The position numbers and the translations under genes are program-made. From assembly GCA_001839685.1 (NCBI GenBank), contig MLAK01001352.1, forward strand, positions 1 to 19,138: a stretch of 19,138 bases of DNA, given 5' to 3'. Source of the stretch: Tritrichomonas foetus. Taxonomy: Eukaryota; Parabasalia; Tritrichomonadida; Tritrichomonadidae. Positions within the stretch are counted from its first letter, which is position 1; each line of letters starts with the position of its first letter. The notes beneath the pieces are model-generated. The model made no database searches. It worked only from the letters and a program-made list of their open reading frames with translations, and was not told the DNA's origin. Positions 7,497-15,881 of this stretch are shown piece after piece.

Positions 7497-8558
7497 TCAG
7501 AATGGGGAAATTCCTGAGAATGGGTCTTTCGATTTTTGTTGTCCGCGTGGGGCGAAATTGTTTCCTTGCTGTTGAGGCCTCATTCCCTGCTGCGGCTGTG
7601 GAGCTGCTCCTCCGTAAAACTGATTCTGGGGCTGCACTGGTGATGGATTGCCCATAAACGGTCTCTGCATCATATTTGGATTGGCCATTCCCATCATGTT
7701 TGGAACGGCAGGGAATCCTCCAGCACTTTGTGTGCCGAGTTGCGACCGTAAGACGTCCATGTTTCCGAATTGTGAAGAAGAACCAGCGCCAGCATCGAGT
7801 AGAGATTTCAAATCGCCCTTTGATGAGGCCCTTGGCTGTTGCGCATTATTCGGCTGGCCTTGTTGCTGTTGCGGGAATGGATTGAATGCTTGCTGTTGTT
7901 GCGGGAAGGAAGGTTGTTGTTGTTGAACATTTGAAAATTGTGGATTTGAATGATTTCCTGGAACACCGAGGTTGAAGAGGTCGTCTTCCGCTCCAGACGA
8001 TGGAGTGACTGCGTTTGATGAGCCGAAATCGAGAAGGCTAGGCTGTTGTAAAGTGTTATCTGATGTCGATCTGGCGATATGATTTCGTTGTTGGGGTGGG
8101 ACTTGCTGTGAATAGTTAATTGGTTCAATCGATGTCGAGTTTTTCATTTCGCGATGTACTTTCCTCTTCTTTCGTTTTGCTGGCTCGGTTCCATTTGGAT
8201 CGACCCATTTGCGGTATTCGTACTTGGCCCTGATGAACTTGGTGAGGCCGGCGAGGTCGTCTGTGTGTGGGCGAGGGAAGTCGGGTGGAAGGCGAGCCTC
8301 CCAAAACGCATTCGAGACTTGATTACCAACACGCTCCATAACGGCAGCCTGATCGTCCGTCCATGAGTCAAGAGTGCAGGAGCGGACAAATGAGATGTGT
8401 GTGCCGAGGTCGCGGTGTCTACCTGAACAATTGATACAAATGAAAATTCCAAGAGTTGATGAGGCCCAGCGAGGGTCTTTGGCGCCACAGTCAGCACAGC
8501 GTTGGTTCTCTGGGCGATTCATACATGCGACAACACGCTTCTTTGCGTCTGCAGACAT
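7497..8558 (-). CDS. ArfGAP, SMAP/AGE2 type, with endocytic motifs
   Basis: 353 residues. The N-terminal ArfGAP zinc finger (about 5-125) has Cys21, Cys24, Cys41, Cys44 and the signature [17 protein letters not shown]. Arg49 is at the arginine-finger position that triggers GTP hydrolysis on Arf. A basic patch KRKKRK follows (128-133). The tail is long, Gln/Pro/Asn-rich and predicted disordered. It carries a clathrin-box-like LLDFG (175-179), DLF (193-195), NPF (226-228, EH-domain ligand type) and a C-terminal DPF (345-347, AP-2 appendage type). Together these place it at clathrin-coated vesicle budding, as for SMAP1/2 and yeast Age2. The start MSADAKK fits the domain, and a TCATA initiator lies 9 nt ahead. 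Poly-Gln codons create long open frames on the other strand and in other frames, which are not genes. The gene is GC-richer than the relics beside it. Confidence 0.92.
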   Translation of the reverse strand: MSADAKKRVVACMNRPENQRCADCGAKDPRWASSTLGIFICINCSGRHRDLGTHISFVRSCTLDSWTDDQAAVMERVGNQVSNAFWEARLPPDFPRPHTDDLAGLTKFIRAKYEYRKWVDPNGTEPAKRKKRKVHREMKNSTSIEPINYSQQVPPQQRNHIARSTSDNTLQQPSLLDFGSSNAVTPSSGAEDDLFNLGVPGNHSNPQFSNVQQQQPSFPQQQQAFNPFPQQQQGQPNNAQQPRASSKGDLKSLLDAGAGSSSQFGNMDVLRSQLGTQSAGGFPAVPNMMGMANPNMMQRPFMGNPSPVQPQNQFYGGAAPQPQQGMRPQQQGNNFAPRGQQKSKDPFSGISPF

Positions 8559-8564
8559 TAATAT

Positions 8565-8569
8565 TATGA
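8565..8569 (-). promoter_or_regulatory. Initiator TCATA of the ArfGAP gene
   Basis: TCATA on the minus strand fits TCA(+1)YW and gives a 9-nt leader before the ArfGAP ATG. Confidence 0.6.
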
Positions 8570-8893
8570 GAAATTCTGTTTAGCCATTCCAAGGTCAAAC
8601 CAAATATGGTTTATGGTTAATTTATTGGTAGTTATGGTGAAATATTCAGCCAAGAAAAGGTAGGTAATATACCGAAGTTTTTTAATGCTTTACAAAATTA
8701 TACGTTGAAAATTGTTCACAAAATATTTTCGCTAATGATGGTAAATATTTGAAAAAGTTAATATCGTTTTTTGCAAATATTCAATTTTGAAATTCATTTG
8801 AGATATGAATCATTGAAAATATAAAAATTATCTCTCATAGAATTTTTCACAATATCTACTGTGATTAATCAAATATGATCTCAGTTGTTTGTA
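8570..8893. other. Intergenic upstream of ArfGAP
   Basis: AT-rich sequence with stops in all frames. It presumably contains upstream promoter sequence of the ArfGAP gene. No known element identified. Confidence 0.35.
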
Positions 8894-9119
8894 AGATGGA
8901 TGAATCATAATAGTATAACTCCTTTTTTGATATCAGTAAGACTTTTATGATGATATTAATCACCAAATCATATCTGATGTTGACTGTTTTGGTATTGATC
9001 AATCAAATTTGAATATCAATAATAGACTATCTTTGTTTCATCATCTTCAATTAAATTCATATTTGGATATTATGATTTTTTTAAATGCTAACAATTACCA
9101 TTTAACATTGAGTCATTAA
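8894..9119 (+). pseudogene. Ankyrin-repeat relic
   Basis: Two frames read as worn ankyrin repeats. From 8894 the sequence gives NHNSITPFLISVRLL, like the 'G.TPL..A' start of a repeat, then stops. From 8943 a 58-codon frame includes INNRLSLFHHLQLNSYLDIM and IFLNANN, like 'TPLHHA...N.L.II..L', ending at TAA 9117. It lies 138 bp before an intact ankyrin gene on the same strand. It may be the end of a dead upstream paralogue, or 5' sequence that gene has lost. Confidence 0.55.
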
Positions 9120-9256
9120 AAGATTGCTTTCTCCAAAGTTAGTGACATTGGACATATAAGTTCTCAAATATATCATTCTTTGAATAAGAACATCAAATTT
9201 TGACATCATTTTCTATACTTATCTGGCCAAACTCCTTAAAAAATGCATTTTTTTTG

Positions 9257-11161
9257 ATGGCGGAAAGCACAGTTTTCATCGATAAAATTCGAAATGTTTG
9301 TTTTCTCCAAGAAGTTTTAGACAACTTCAATGAAGAAACTGTCTCAAAAATTGATGATTTTCTTCATGATGAAAATATGGAAAAATCACAATTAAGTCAA
9401 TTTTTTAGAGCTTTAAATGCATCTGCTATTTGTAGACCTCATAACATACAAATTTATATCGGCATTTTAGAAACCTACATCGATAAATTAAAGTTTTTTT
9501 TTAACAAGTCCGAAATTATATCTTTATTTCGGCATGATATTCTCTTATTGGCATTATACAAATATGATCTATTAGATTTATCTTTCCTTATTCCACGATG
9601 GAGATTTCGAGTTGAATCATTTTATTTTTTCTATCCAGAAATTGAATGCAATTGCAAATTTCCTTTTCAAGACCTCCTACACTGTCATCAAGATTCTAAA
9701 TATGAAAAACAACTTCATTTAAAAGATTATCAAGATAAAAGGTTTAAGAATTATCATCACTCGACAATTTGTAAATTTATTGTTGAAGATGATATTGAAA
9801 ACTTTCAATCGTTTATTTCAGAAACAAACTTTTCTTTAGATTCAATCTTACCAAAATCTATTTTTGAAAGATTTCCACATTTTCTAAAAAATGAGTTCAG
9901 TTTGATTGAATATGCCGCCTTCCATTCCTCTTTAAAAATATTCAAATTTTTGTGGATGCAACAAATAACCAATTTTTCCTCGTTTGACGACTTATTAGCA
10001 CTATCAATAGCTGGAGGAAATCTCGAAATATTTCATCTCGTTGAAGCAGAAGTTAGAAAGCTAAATACGAATTTGAATACTTTTAATGTGGACAATAATG
10101 AGAATCTGAAAATGTTTTTAAATTTGCCTTTTAAGCAAATCTGTTTGTTATTGAAACTCGCAATTTACTATCATCAAAATGAAATAGCGTGTTATATAAT
10201 TGATAATTCTGATGTAGATGCTACTTTCATTGATGAAGGTGATGTAAATCATCAAAGATATAATATTTTAAATTATTTGTTCCATTATTGTATGAAAAAC
10301 TACAATGTTACTTTCTTAAAATATTTACTAGAAAATTACAACATCTCTGATATTCTTTCAAATGTAAGAACACGAACTCCATTAATTTATGCATGTAAAT
10401 ATGGTCATTCTGATATTGTTAGTATTCTTTTATATGATTTAAATGTTGATGTGAATGCATTTGAAGATTATGATGAATCCATTTATTATCCACTTCATTA
10501 TACAACGAAATATAGTCATTTTGAAGTACTTGAAACTCTTATAAAACATAAATCAATTTATTATAATCCTATAGATGAAGACGGTGTGACACCATTTCTT
10601 GATTGCTGCAGAAGATGTGACTTTTTAATTTTTAGATTTTTCATGGACAATTTAGATAAATTTGATCCTCAAATCATATCATCTACCGAATGTAATGGCC
10701 TTCATTATGCTTCTCTGGCACATAATATAGATATTATCAATTATTTTATTTCTCATCAATTCTATGACATCAATGCAAGAGATTCTCAAGGATGGACAGC
10801 TGTATTATGTGGATGCGAAGAAGATTATCCAAATCAACTTGAAATCTTTGTAAACGCTAATGCAGATTTGAACATACCTAATCATAGGGGAATGACATGT
10901 TTTATGAAATGCGTTTTATATAAATGCTCAAATTCTCTTAATTATTTGCTTAGTCTTCCATCGATAGATTTCAATACCGTTAATTCAGATGGAGACACAA
11001 TTTTTCATTCAGTGATGAAATATAGTGTTGATATGAGTCTCATAAAGTATTTGCTAGAAAATTATTCCAGCAGATTTAATCTCAATATTGAAGATAAAGA
11101 AGGCGTTTTCTTTAATTATTCATCATACTATTTTAGATTGTGCCAAAGAAAAAAATCATAA
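9257..11161 (+). CDS. Ankyrin-repeat protein of the trichomonad DUF3447 type
   Basis: 634 residues from MAESTVFIDK. The helical N-terminal part (1-200) has no catalytic motif and resembles the leader of the large trichomonad ankyrin family. A DUF3447-like stretch follows (about 210-290, LIEYAAFHSSLKIFKF, LLALSIAGGNLEIF). Ankyrin repeats run from about 370: TPLIYACKYGHSDIVSILL, PLHYTTKYSHFEVLETLI, GLHYASLAHNIDIINYFI, GWTAVLCGCEEDYP, GMTCFMKC, GDTIFHSVMKY. The likely role is protein binding; no partner can be named. The start is the second in-frame ATG, since GCATTTTTTTTG just before it resembles an initiator with T changed to G. Base composition is markedly more AT-rich than the neighbouring genes. 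The last repeat is lost by a frameshift near 11105-11112, so the protein may be truncated or the gene recently damaged. Confidence 0.8.
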   Translation: MAESTVFIDKIRNVCFLQEVLDNFNEETVSKIDDFLHDENMEKSQLSQFFRALNASAICRPHNIQIYIGILETYIDKLKFFFNKSEIISLFRHDILLLALYKYDLLDLSFLIPRWRFRVESFYFFYPEIECNCKFPFQDLLHCHQDSKYEKQLHLKDYQDKRFKNYHHSTICKFIVEDDIENFQSFISETNFSLDSILPKSIFERFPHFLKNEFSLIEYAAFHSSLKIFKFLWMQQITNFSSFDDLLALSIAGGNLEIFHLVEAEVRKLNTNLNTFNVDNNENLKMFLNLPFKQICLLLKLAIYYHQNEIACYIIDNSDVDATFIDEGDVNHQRYNILNYLFHYCMKNYNVTFLKYLLENYNISDILSNVRTRTPLIYACKYGHSDIVSILLYDLNVDVNAFEDYDESIYYPLHYTTKYSHFEVLETLIKHKSIYYNPIDEDGVTPFLDCCRRCDFLIFRFFMDNLDKFDPQIISSTECNGLHYASLAHNIDIINYFISHQFYDINARDSQGWTAVLCGCEEDYPNQLEIFVNANADLNIPNHRGMTCFMKCVLYKCSNSLNYLLSLPSIDFNTVNSDGDTIFHSVMKYSVDMSLIKYLLENYSSRFNLNIEDKEGVFFNYSSYYFRLCQRKKS

Positions 11162-11728
11162 TGATATTGTTTTAATTCTTACAACATAATGTAATAGTAT
11201 GCCATTATAACCCGGTAATATTACCCCTAAATGAATTAGCATCGAAATAAGGGAAAATTAATTATATTTTATGGTTTTCATAATGAAATTTTCATTTTAT
11301 TCAGAGAGTAACAAAGTATATTACTTTCCTGTATCTGGATTTCATCCATAACATTAATTAAAAGTTCTTACATGAATGAACCCGATAACAACTTGATGTC
11401 TTCAATCACTTTTCACACTTAATATATGTTTTAATCTGATACTTGTTTTGTTATATGTTAGCAAAACATTCTATCTATATCTATATATAAATACAGGGAT
11501 AGCGTTTCAAAAACAATCGAAATTAAAAAATCTACAAAAAGGATAATCAGCCGATATTTTTAATATATATATATATATATAAATGTAAAGTGAATCAAAA
11601 ATTATGGATTTGAAAACGTATATAAATTTATTAACATATTTCATATAAAATAAAGGAAAGTTGAAAATAAAATCACAATATTTTTTTGGTTCTTTCATAC
11701 ATAAGTGTTATAAAAAAATAATATATAA
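11162..11728. other. Intergenic between ankyrin and CDK8-like genes
   Basis: AT-rich 3' flanks of two convergent genes. The first 28 bases (to TAA 11187-11189) are the out-of-frame continuation of the ankyrin C-terminus. The palindrome GGTAATATTACC lies at 11214-11225 and an AT dinucleotide tract follows further on. No gene seen. Confidence 0.5.
11563..11580. repeat. (AT)9 microsatellite
   Basis: Nine perfect AT units in the convergent intergenic region. Likely length-variable; no function inferred. Confidence 0.9.
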
Positions 11729-12808
11729 TTACGATTCTGCTGTCTTCACACCAAGTTTCATCAAATCATCCCATTCTTTGATTGGAATTTGACCTGAAAT
11801 GTTCATCACACATATTGGAAGTTCGTTAAAATAAGGATGACGCAGAGCTTCTTTTGCACTTATTCTTTCATTCGCGTTATATTTCAGCATTTTAGAAAGA
11901 AGGTCAAAAGCTGTCTCACTATTTGTTCTGATTCTTCGATCAAGCTGTGAACCACGCATTGGGTTTTGTATTTTCCCAAGTTCATTTTTGAAGGTGAAAT
12001 TGAGAGGAAAGTCACTTTCTTGAAGTGGGCCGAGAATGTCGATGATTGCTTGAAGTTGTTTCTGATTGAATTTTGTGGGATCAGTTTCCTGGTTTCCTTG
12101 TGTGGCAAAAAGTGCAGTACCTGGATTCAACAGCTCAGCAAAAATGCATCCAGCCGACCATATATCGATTTTTGTGGAATAATTTGTATCACCGAGGAGG
12201 AGCTCTGGCGCGCGGTACCATACTGTGACGACTCCAAAGTTTTTCGGCAGGCGAGAATTGTCCGTAACGCGTGAAAGTCCGAAATCGATTAATTTGATAA
12301 CACCCGGATTTGAATTGCTATCAGGAAACATCAAAAGGAGATTCGATGGAGTGATGTCGCAGTGAGCAATTGAACGGCGACGTAAATGATCGAGCGCAAG
12401 AAGAAGCTGGAAAAGAATTGATTTGGTAATCACTGGTGGGATTTTTTCACTTTTTTTCGCAAAGTATTGAATCATCTTTCGGATATCAATGGCTCCATAA
12501 TCGTAGGCGAATGAGAGAGTCTGGGCGTCGTGTTCCAGAAAGATGTTTTTTGGGGTGATGTGGATAATATGCGGGTGATTGATTTCGGAAAGCAAAACGA
12601 GTTCCCTGAAAATCGATGGAGGGATACTTTTATCGTCGTTGCTAATTTTCGATTGTTTTACACTGACGATTTTGCTTTTATCGGTATTTGAATAATATCG
12701 CCAGACTGAACCATACGTACCGCTTCCAACTGGAGTTTGGTCAACTTGAGTGTAATGATCAAGAAGACGATTTTCATTTAGTAAATGTCTCCGTTGCATC
12801 ATATTCAT
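11729..12808 (-). CDS. CDK8-like CMGC kinase, non-RD variant
   Basis: 359 residues with a complete kinase fold: G-loop VGSGTYGSV (27-35), Lys51, alpha-C Glu69 in SIFREL (the PSTAIRE position), DFG 175-177, WYRAPELLLG (197-206), DIWSAGCIFAELL (215-227), and HPYF near 324. The beta-4/beta-5 text (HPHIIHI...KNIFL, then FAYDYGAIDIRKMI) and the insert around 236-252 (NQETDPTKFNQKQL) resemble CDK8, the Mediator kinase that pairs with cyclin C. Odd points: HRD is HCD (149-151), the lysine of DLKPxN is Thr153, and the activation-loop phospho-Thr position is Asn190. CDK8 itself has Asp there. Loss of the arginine and of the phosphosite together is consistent. Catalytic Asp151, Asn156, Lys51 and Asp175 remain, so activity is possible but uncertain. 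TCAAA lies 9 nt ahead of the start. The gene is divergent from the RCC1 gene. Confidence 0.82.
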   Translation of the reverse strand: MNMMQRRHLLNENRLLDHYTQVDQTPVGSGTYGSVWRYYSNTDKSKIVSVKQSKISNDDKSIPPSIFRELVLLSEINHPHIIHITPKNIFLEHDAQTLSFAYDYGAIDIRKMIQYFAKKSEKIPPVITKSILFQLLLALDHLRRRSIAHCDITPSNLLLMFPDSNSNPGVIKLIDFGLSRVTDNSRLPKNFGVVTVWYRAPELLLGDTNYSTKIDIWSAGCIFAELLNPGTALFATQGNQETDPTKFNQKQLQAIIDILGPLQESDFPLNFTFKNELGKIQNPMRGSQLDRRIRTNSETAFDLLSKMLKYNANERISAKEALRHPYFNELPICVMNISGQIPIKEWDDLMKLGVKTAES

Positions 12809-13083
12809 CTTTATTTTGATGGCTTACTTTGACCTTATTTTGGCCTTGATTATAGTTCTTTTCTTTCTTGTGACATCTCTCAAAATTTGAATACATCATG
12901 TGCTTAAGAGAATAAAAATATTGAGAAAATAATATTTCTGTTTATATTTGGTTAATTTATTCAATGCAGAGAGTGATATGATTTTAGAATTATCTTGTGA
13001 AAGTTTCAAACTTTTTAAGTTAATATTTGGTCATATAATTCATCAAATAAAGGTCAATTTGGTAAAATCTCAGAGAAAAATTC
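12809..13083. promoter_or_regulatory. 275-bp divergent promoter region
   Basis: Shared upstream DNA of the CDK8-like (-) and RCC1-type (+) genes. Imperfect initiators are present at both ends: TCAAA (12815-12819, minus) and TCAGA (13070-13074, plus), 9 and 12 nt before the respective ATGs. Both have the TCA core but a purine at +2. No other element recognised. Confidence 0.4.
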
Positions 13084-15525
13084 ATGGCAGTGGTATCGGC
13101 TGGGTCAGCTAGTGGATCACGACTTGGACGTGGTGGTGAACCAGAGTACCCAGCACCAATCGAAATCGACACAAACGAAGTAATTTGTCTCGCTGTCGGA
13201 TGGCGACATAACATCATTCTCTACGAAGACGGCTCAGCTGTTGGCTGGGGAAACAACGAAGACAATCAACTTGGCGTTTCTTGCACCGAAACTCTTAAAC
13301 CGATGCCCCTTCTCGTTTTCGAACAATATAAATTGAGTTGGGTCCATTGCGGCGACAAAATTACAGTTGTTCTCACGGATAGCGGCGACGTTTACGCACT
13401 CGGATCCAGCTATGGAAAGGATCCAGTCCGTCTCCACACATCCGCATCGGCCGTATATTGCACGTGCGGCGTTGGCATGGTTTACGCGCTCGATAGTAAT
13501 GGCGACATATTTGTGTGTTCCAGTTCATCAGGCCACGGCATTTTGTATCATCTTCCAGAGCCGGTATGCGATATTGCCGCCGGCGGCAGTTTTTGCCTCG
13601 CCGTTACAATAAACGGTAAGGCTTATGCCCGCGGAACAGATGCCGCATGCGGATGTGGAAGTAATCACCCAGGTGATAGTTTTGTTGCTATTCCATCTTT
13701 AGCGGGTGTTGCAGTTTCTCGCGTTTTTGCTTATTGTAAGCATTCAGTTGTACTTTCCAGGGATGGCCGTATTTTTGTATGTGGATCAAATAATGATGGA
13801 CGAATTGGCCTCAACGATGCACAACAACAAACTACTTTTCAGCAATTACACTTTTTTGATAATTTACGAGTGACTGAAGTTGGATGTGGTGATTCACATA
13901 CTGTTTTTGTTACAGAAGATGGAGAAGTTTATGGCTGTGGAGTTTCAGAAGATGGCCGAACATTTACAGGGAGGTCACCATCTGTTAAGACACCGATGAA
14001 ATCATTACCTTTAGGTGGACGTGCTTCTTTTGTTCGTTGTGGTTGTTTTCATAGTGTCGTTCTTGTTGATATTCGTAGACCTGTTCATCCAGGGCTTTTA
14101 TTCTTCGGCCTCCTTGTTGGAACAATGCGAAGACCAAGATACGTCCGTTTAACACCAGATTTAACAATAGATGTAGCACTTGGATCAATTACCGGTTCAG
14201 GATTCCTTGCAGGTGATATTGTCAGTTCAAAAAATGAACGAGGTGTTGTTGTTGGAGTAAGTGGTGATAAAATTTGTGTGAAAACTGTTGAAGGTTTATT
14301 CTTGTTGAAAAGGCCTTCTTTAACATTTGAAGGAAGGAAAGGTTGTGTGCCGAGAGAATATGTAACTCGTGCTGGCGTGAAAATGGTGGTTGATGCAAAT
14401 CCAACTTTATGTAATGCTTTTGGATTTGGTCCAAATGATGAAATTATTCATCCAACTCTTGGAAAAGGTGGTGTTGCAGGTTATGCAAATGGTACAATTT
14501 GGTTCCACTTCGAATCATTAAATAATCATATCTGTAGATGTAAAGATACAACATTAGGATCAATTCACTCAATTATTAAAATTACCAAAACACCTAGAAA
14601 CATTGAATACTTGAAATGTAATGATGATATTGAATATCCAATAATAATTACTGAAAAGAAAAATGTTCATTGTAATGATACTTTTGGTGAAGTTGTTGGT
14701 GAGCTTGGTGTTTTTTATTGTGTAAAAGATTTATTTGATAGTGATTATAAATTGATTGAAAAGAAGAATTGTTTCATGACACAAGTTTTCGGTGATTATC
14801 GACAATTCGATATTGTAAAAACAGAAGAAGGCATAGTTGGAACAATCATGGATTGCAATGAGCGGAGTATTTCTGTGCTCACTCAACAGGCATTACTTGA
14901 AAGTAAACCAACTGTTGTTATTTCGAAAATAGAAAAATTACTTTGTCGAGTTGTTGGTGAAGGAACAACTTCGATTTTCGATGGAAGAGTTTTAAATGTT
15001 GGTGCGTGCTCATTTGTAAGGAGTGGCCCAATTCCTGGCGATATTTTTGCAACAAAAAAAGGATTCGTAAGAATCATTGGAAGTGAAAACGGACAAATAC
15101 TTTGTACACCAACTCTAAGTCTTGAAACTTTCTATCACAATCAAGACACTAGTGACATTACGGGAAATAAAGAAAGATGTGAAAATGAGAAAGATTTGAA
15201 GTTAGTTGAAAAGTTTGATGAAAGTGGATCAGTGTTGTTAATTAGGTATTTGCTTCCTTCACTGAAAGTTTGTCCACTTGCTTCAGGTGGAAGTGTTGAA
15301 CTTTCGATTTTCTTTGCGAATTTTGCTGGTCTTTCATTTTTGCCTGGCGATGAAATTGAAATTGGGGGACAGAATTTCATTATTTTTGGATGCAAGGGAG
15401 GCTACCTTTGGATGAAAGGTGTTGGTGAAAAAGGACTTCGTTTTTACAATCCAAGACAAATAACGAGCGAAATGGCGAAGCTTGTTGCACGACCAACGAG
15501 CCACTTCGATATTTTCCTGGAATGA
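13084..15525 (+). CDS. RCC1 propeller protein with repeated C-terminal modules
   Basis: 813 residues. The N-terminal half (about 30-330) is a diverged RCC1 beta-propeller. Blade signatures recur: CLAVGWRHNIILYEDGSAVGWG, then ...GGSFCLAVTINGKAYARG, CKHSVVLSRDGRIFVCG, CGDSHTVFVTEDGEVYGCG and CGCFHSVVLV. The C-terminal half (about 358-790) is not RCC1. It holds about five copies of a beta-rich module with core (P/A/N)(G/N)D-hydrophobic, then G-V/F-V/I-x-G, then a Trp/Cys-type strand: GFLAGDIV 373-380, FGPNDEII 448-455, YRQFDIVK 572-579, PIPGDIFA 649-656, SFLPGDEIEI 751-760. RCC1 propellers bind Ran/chromatin or other partners; which applies here is unknown. No kinase, HECT or FYVE partner is fused. 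GC content is clearly higher in the first ~580 bases than in the rest. A nuclear or scaffold role is only a guess. Confidence 0.8.
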   Translation: MAVVSAGSASGSRLGRGGEPEYPAPIEIDTNEVICLAVGWRHNIILYEDGSAVGWGNNEDNQLGVSCTETLKPMPLLVFEQYKLSWVHCGDKITVVLTDSGDVYALGSSYGKDPVRLHTSASAVYCTCGVGMVYALDSNGDIFVCSSSSGHGILYHLPEPVCDIAAGGSFCLAVTINGKAYARGTDAACGCGSNHPGDSFVAIPSLAGVAVSRVFAYCKHSVVLSRDGRIFVCGSNNDGRIGLNDAQQQTTFQQLHFFDNLRVTEVGCGDSHTVFVTEDGEVYGCGVSEDGRTFTGRSPSVKTPMKSLPLGGRASFVRCGCFHSVVLVDIRRPVHPGLLFFGLLVGTMRRPRYVRLTPDLTIDVALGSITGSGFLAGDIVSSKNERGVVVGVSGDKICVKTVEGLFLLKRPSLTFEGRKGCVPREYVTRAGVKMVVDANPTLCNAFGFGPNDEIIHPTLGKGGVAGYANGTIWFHFESLNNHICRCKDTTLGSIHSIIKITKTPRNIEYLKCNDDIEYPIIITEKKNVHCNDTFGEVVGELGVFYCVKDLFDSDYKLIEKKNCFMTQVFGDYRQFDIVKTEEGIVGTIMDCNERSISVLTQQALLESKPTVVISKIEKLLCRVVGEGTTSIFDGRVLNVGACSFVRSGPIPGDIFATKKGFVRIIGSENGQILCTPTLSLETFYHNQDTSDITGNKERCENEKDLKLVEKFDESGSVLLIRYLLPSLKVCPLASGGSVELSIFFANFAGLSFLPGDEIEIGGQNFIIFGCKGGYLWMKGVGEKGLRFYNPRQITSEMAKLVARPTSHFDIFLE

Positions 15526-15643
15526 TTTTTGTTTTTAAAATCTGAATATTATTCATTATTTGATTCTTTGATTTTGTTGCATTCAGGATATTTAACAGAT
15601 GAATGAAACGAATGCCAAAAATAAAATTCATTCTTAAAAATAG
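15526..15643. other. 3' flank of the RCC1 gene
   Basis: Short AT-rich spacer. A TAAA signal follows the RCC1 stop within about 12 bases (TTTTTAAAATC). The region is convergent with the tRNA. Confidence 0.4.
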
Positions 15644-15649
15644 AAAAAA
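15644..15649 (-). terminator. RNA polymerase III terminator, T6
   Basis: Six T on the minus strand immediately follow the tRNA 3' end, the standard pol III stop. Confidence 0.85.
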
Positions 15650-15724
15650 GAGCGACGAGTGGACTCGAACCACCGACCTTGAGGTTATGAGCCTCACGAA
15701 CTAAACCAACTGTTCCACGTCGCT
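15650..15724 (-). tRNA. tRNA-Met (anticodon CAU), probably elongator
   Basis: Full cloverleaf: acceptor AGCGACG/CGTCGCT (7 bp), D stem GAAC/GTTC, anticodon stem TGAGG/CCTCA with loop CTCATAA (anticodon CAT), variable AGGTC, T arm GGTGG-TTCGAGT-CCACT. Internal pol III promoters are present: a TGG...AGTTGG A box and a perfect GGTTCGAGTCC B box. TTCG in the T loop and only two G-C pairs at the base of the anticodon stem favour elongator over initiator Met. The A1:U72 pair is, however, an initiator-like trait. The unpaired discriminator reads C, where A is usual for Met. There is no intron and no encoded CCA. Confidence 0.93.
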
Positions 15725-15881
15725 TCACGAGATTTGAAATTTATTCTATTATTTGATTATTAAATAACATATCGGCTTCTTATTGAAATATGATGTGATT
15801 TCTATCGAGAAGCAAAAATCAAAATTCTTTTTTTTTTTTGTTTTTTATTGATAATCTTGTTTCATTAATAAGGAATTAGAT
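15725..15881. other. tRNA 5' flank and 3' flank of the ZIP4-like gene
   Basis: AT-rich, including a T-rich run near 15829-15846. The stop of the ZIP4-like gene (TAAA at 15881-15884, minus) merges with a poly(A)-type signal. Confidence 0.4.

Noticed and set aside
7648..8497. Several long open frames on both strands across the ArfGAP gene
   Set aside because: They are shadows caused by CAG/CAA-rich low-complexity codons. Their translations are Cys-, Ser- or His-rich repeats without domains.
11216..11224. TAATATTAC, identical to the geminivirus/CRESS-DNA virus origin nonamer
   Set aside because: It sits in a 12-bp palindrome without a GC-rich stem around it and without a Rep gene nearby. In AT-rich DNA of this length a chance match is plausible.
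13985..14434. Antisense open frames inside the RCC1 gene
   Set aside because: Low-complexity Leu/His/Gln translations opposite a gene with clear conserved motifs.
15380..15697. 105-codon minus-strand frame spanning the RCC1 3' end and the tRNA
   Set aside because: It overlaps the tRNA and the RCC1 coding strand and has no domain; it is an antisense shadow.
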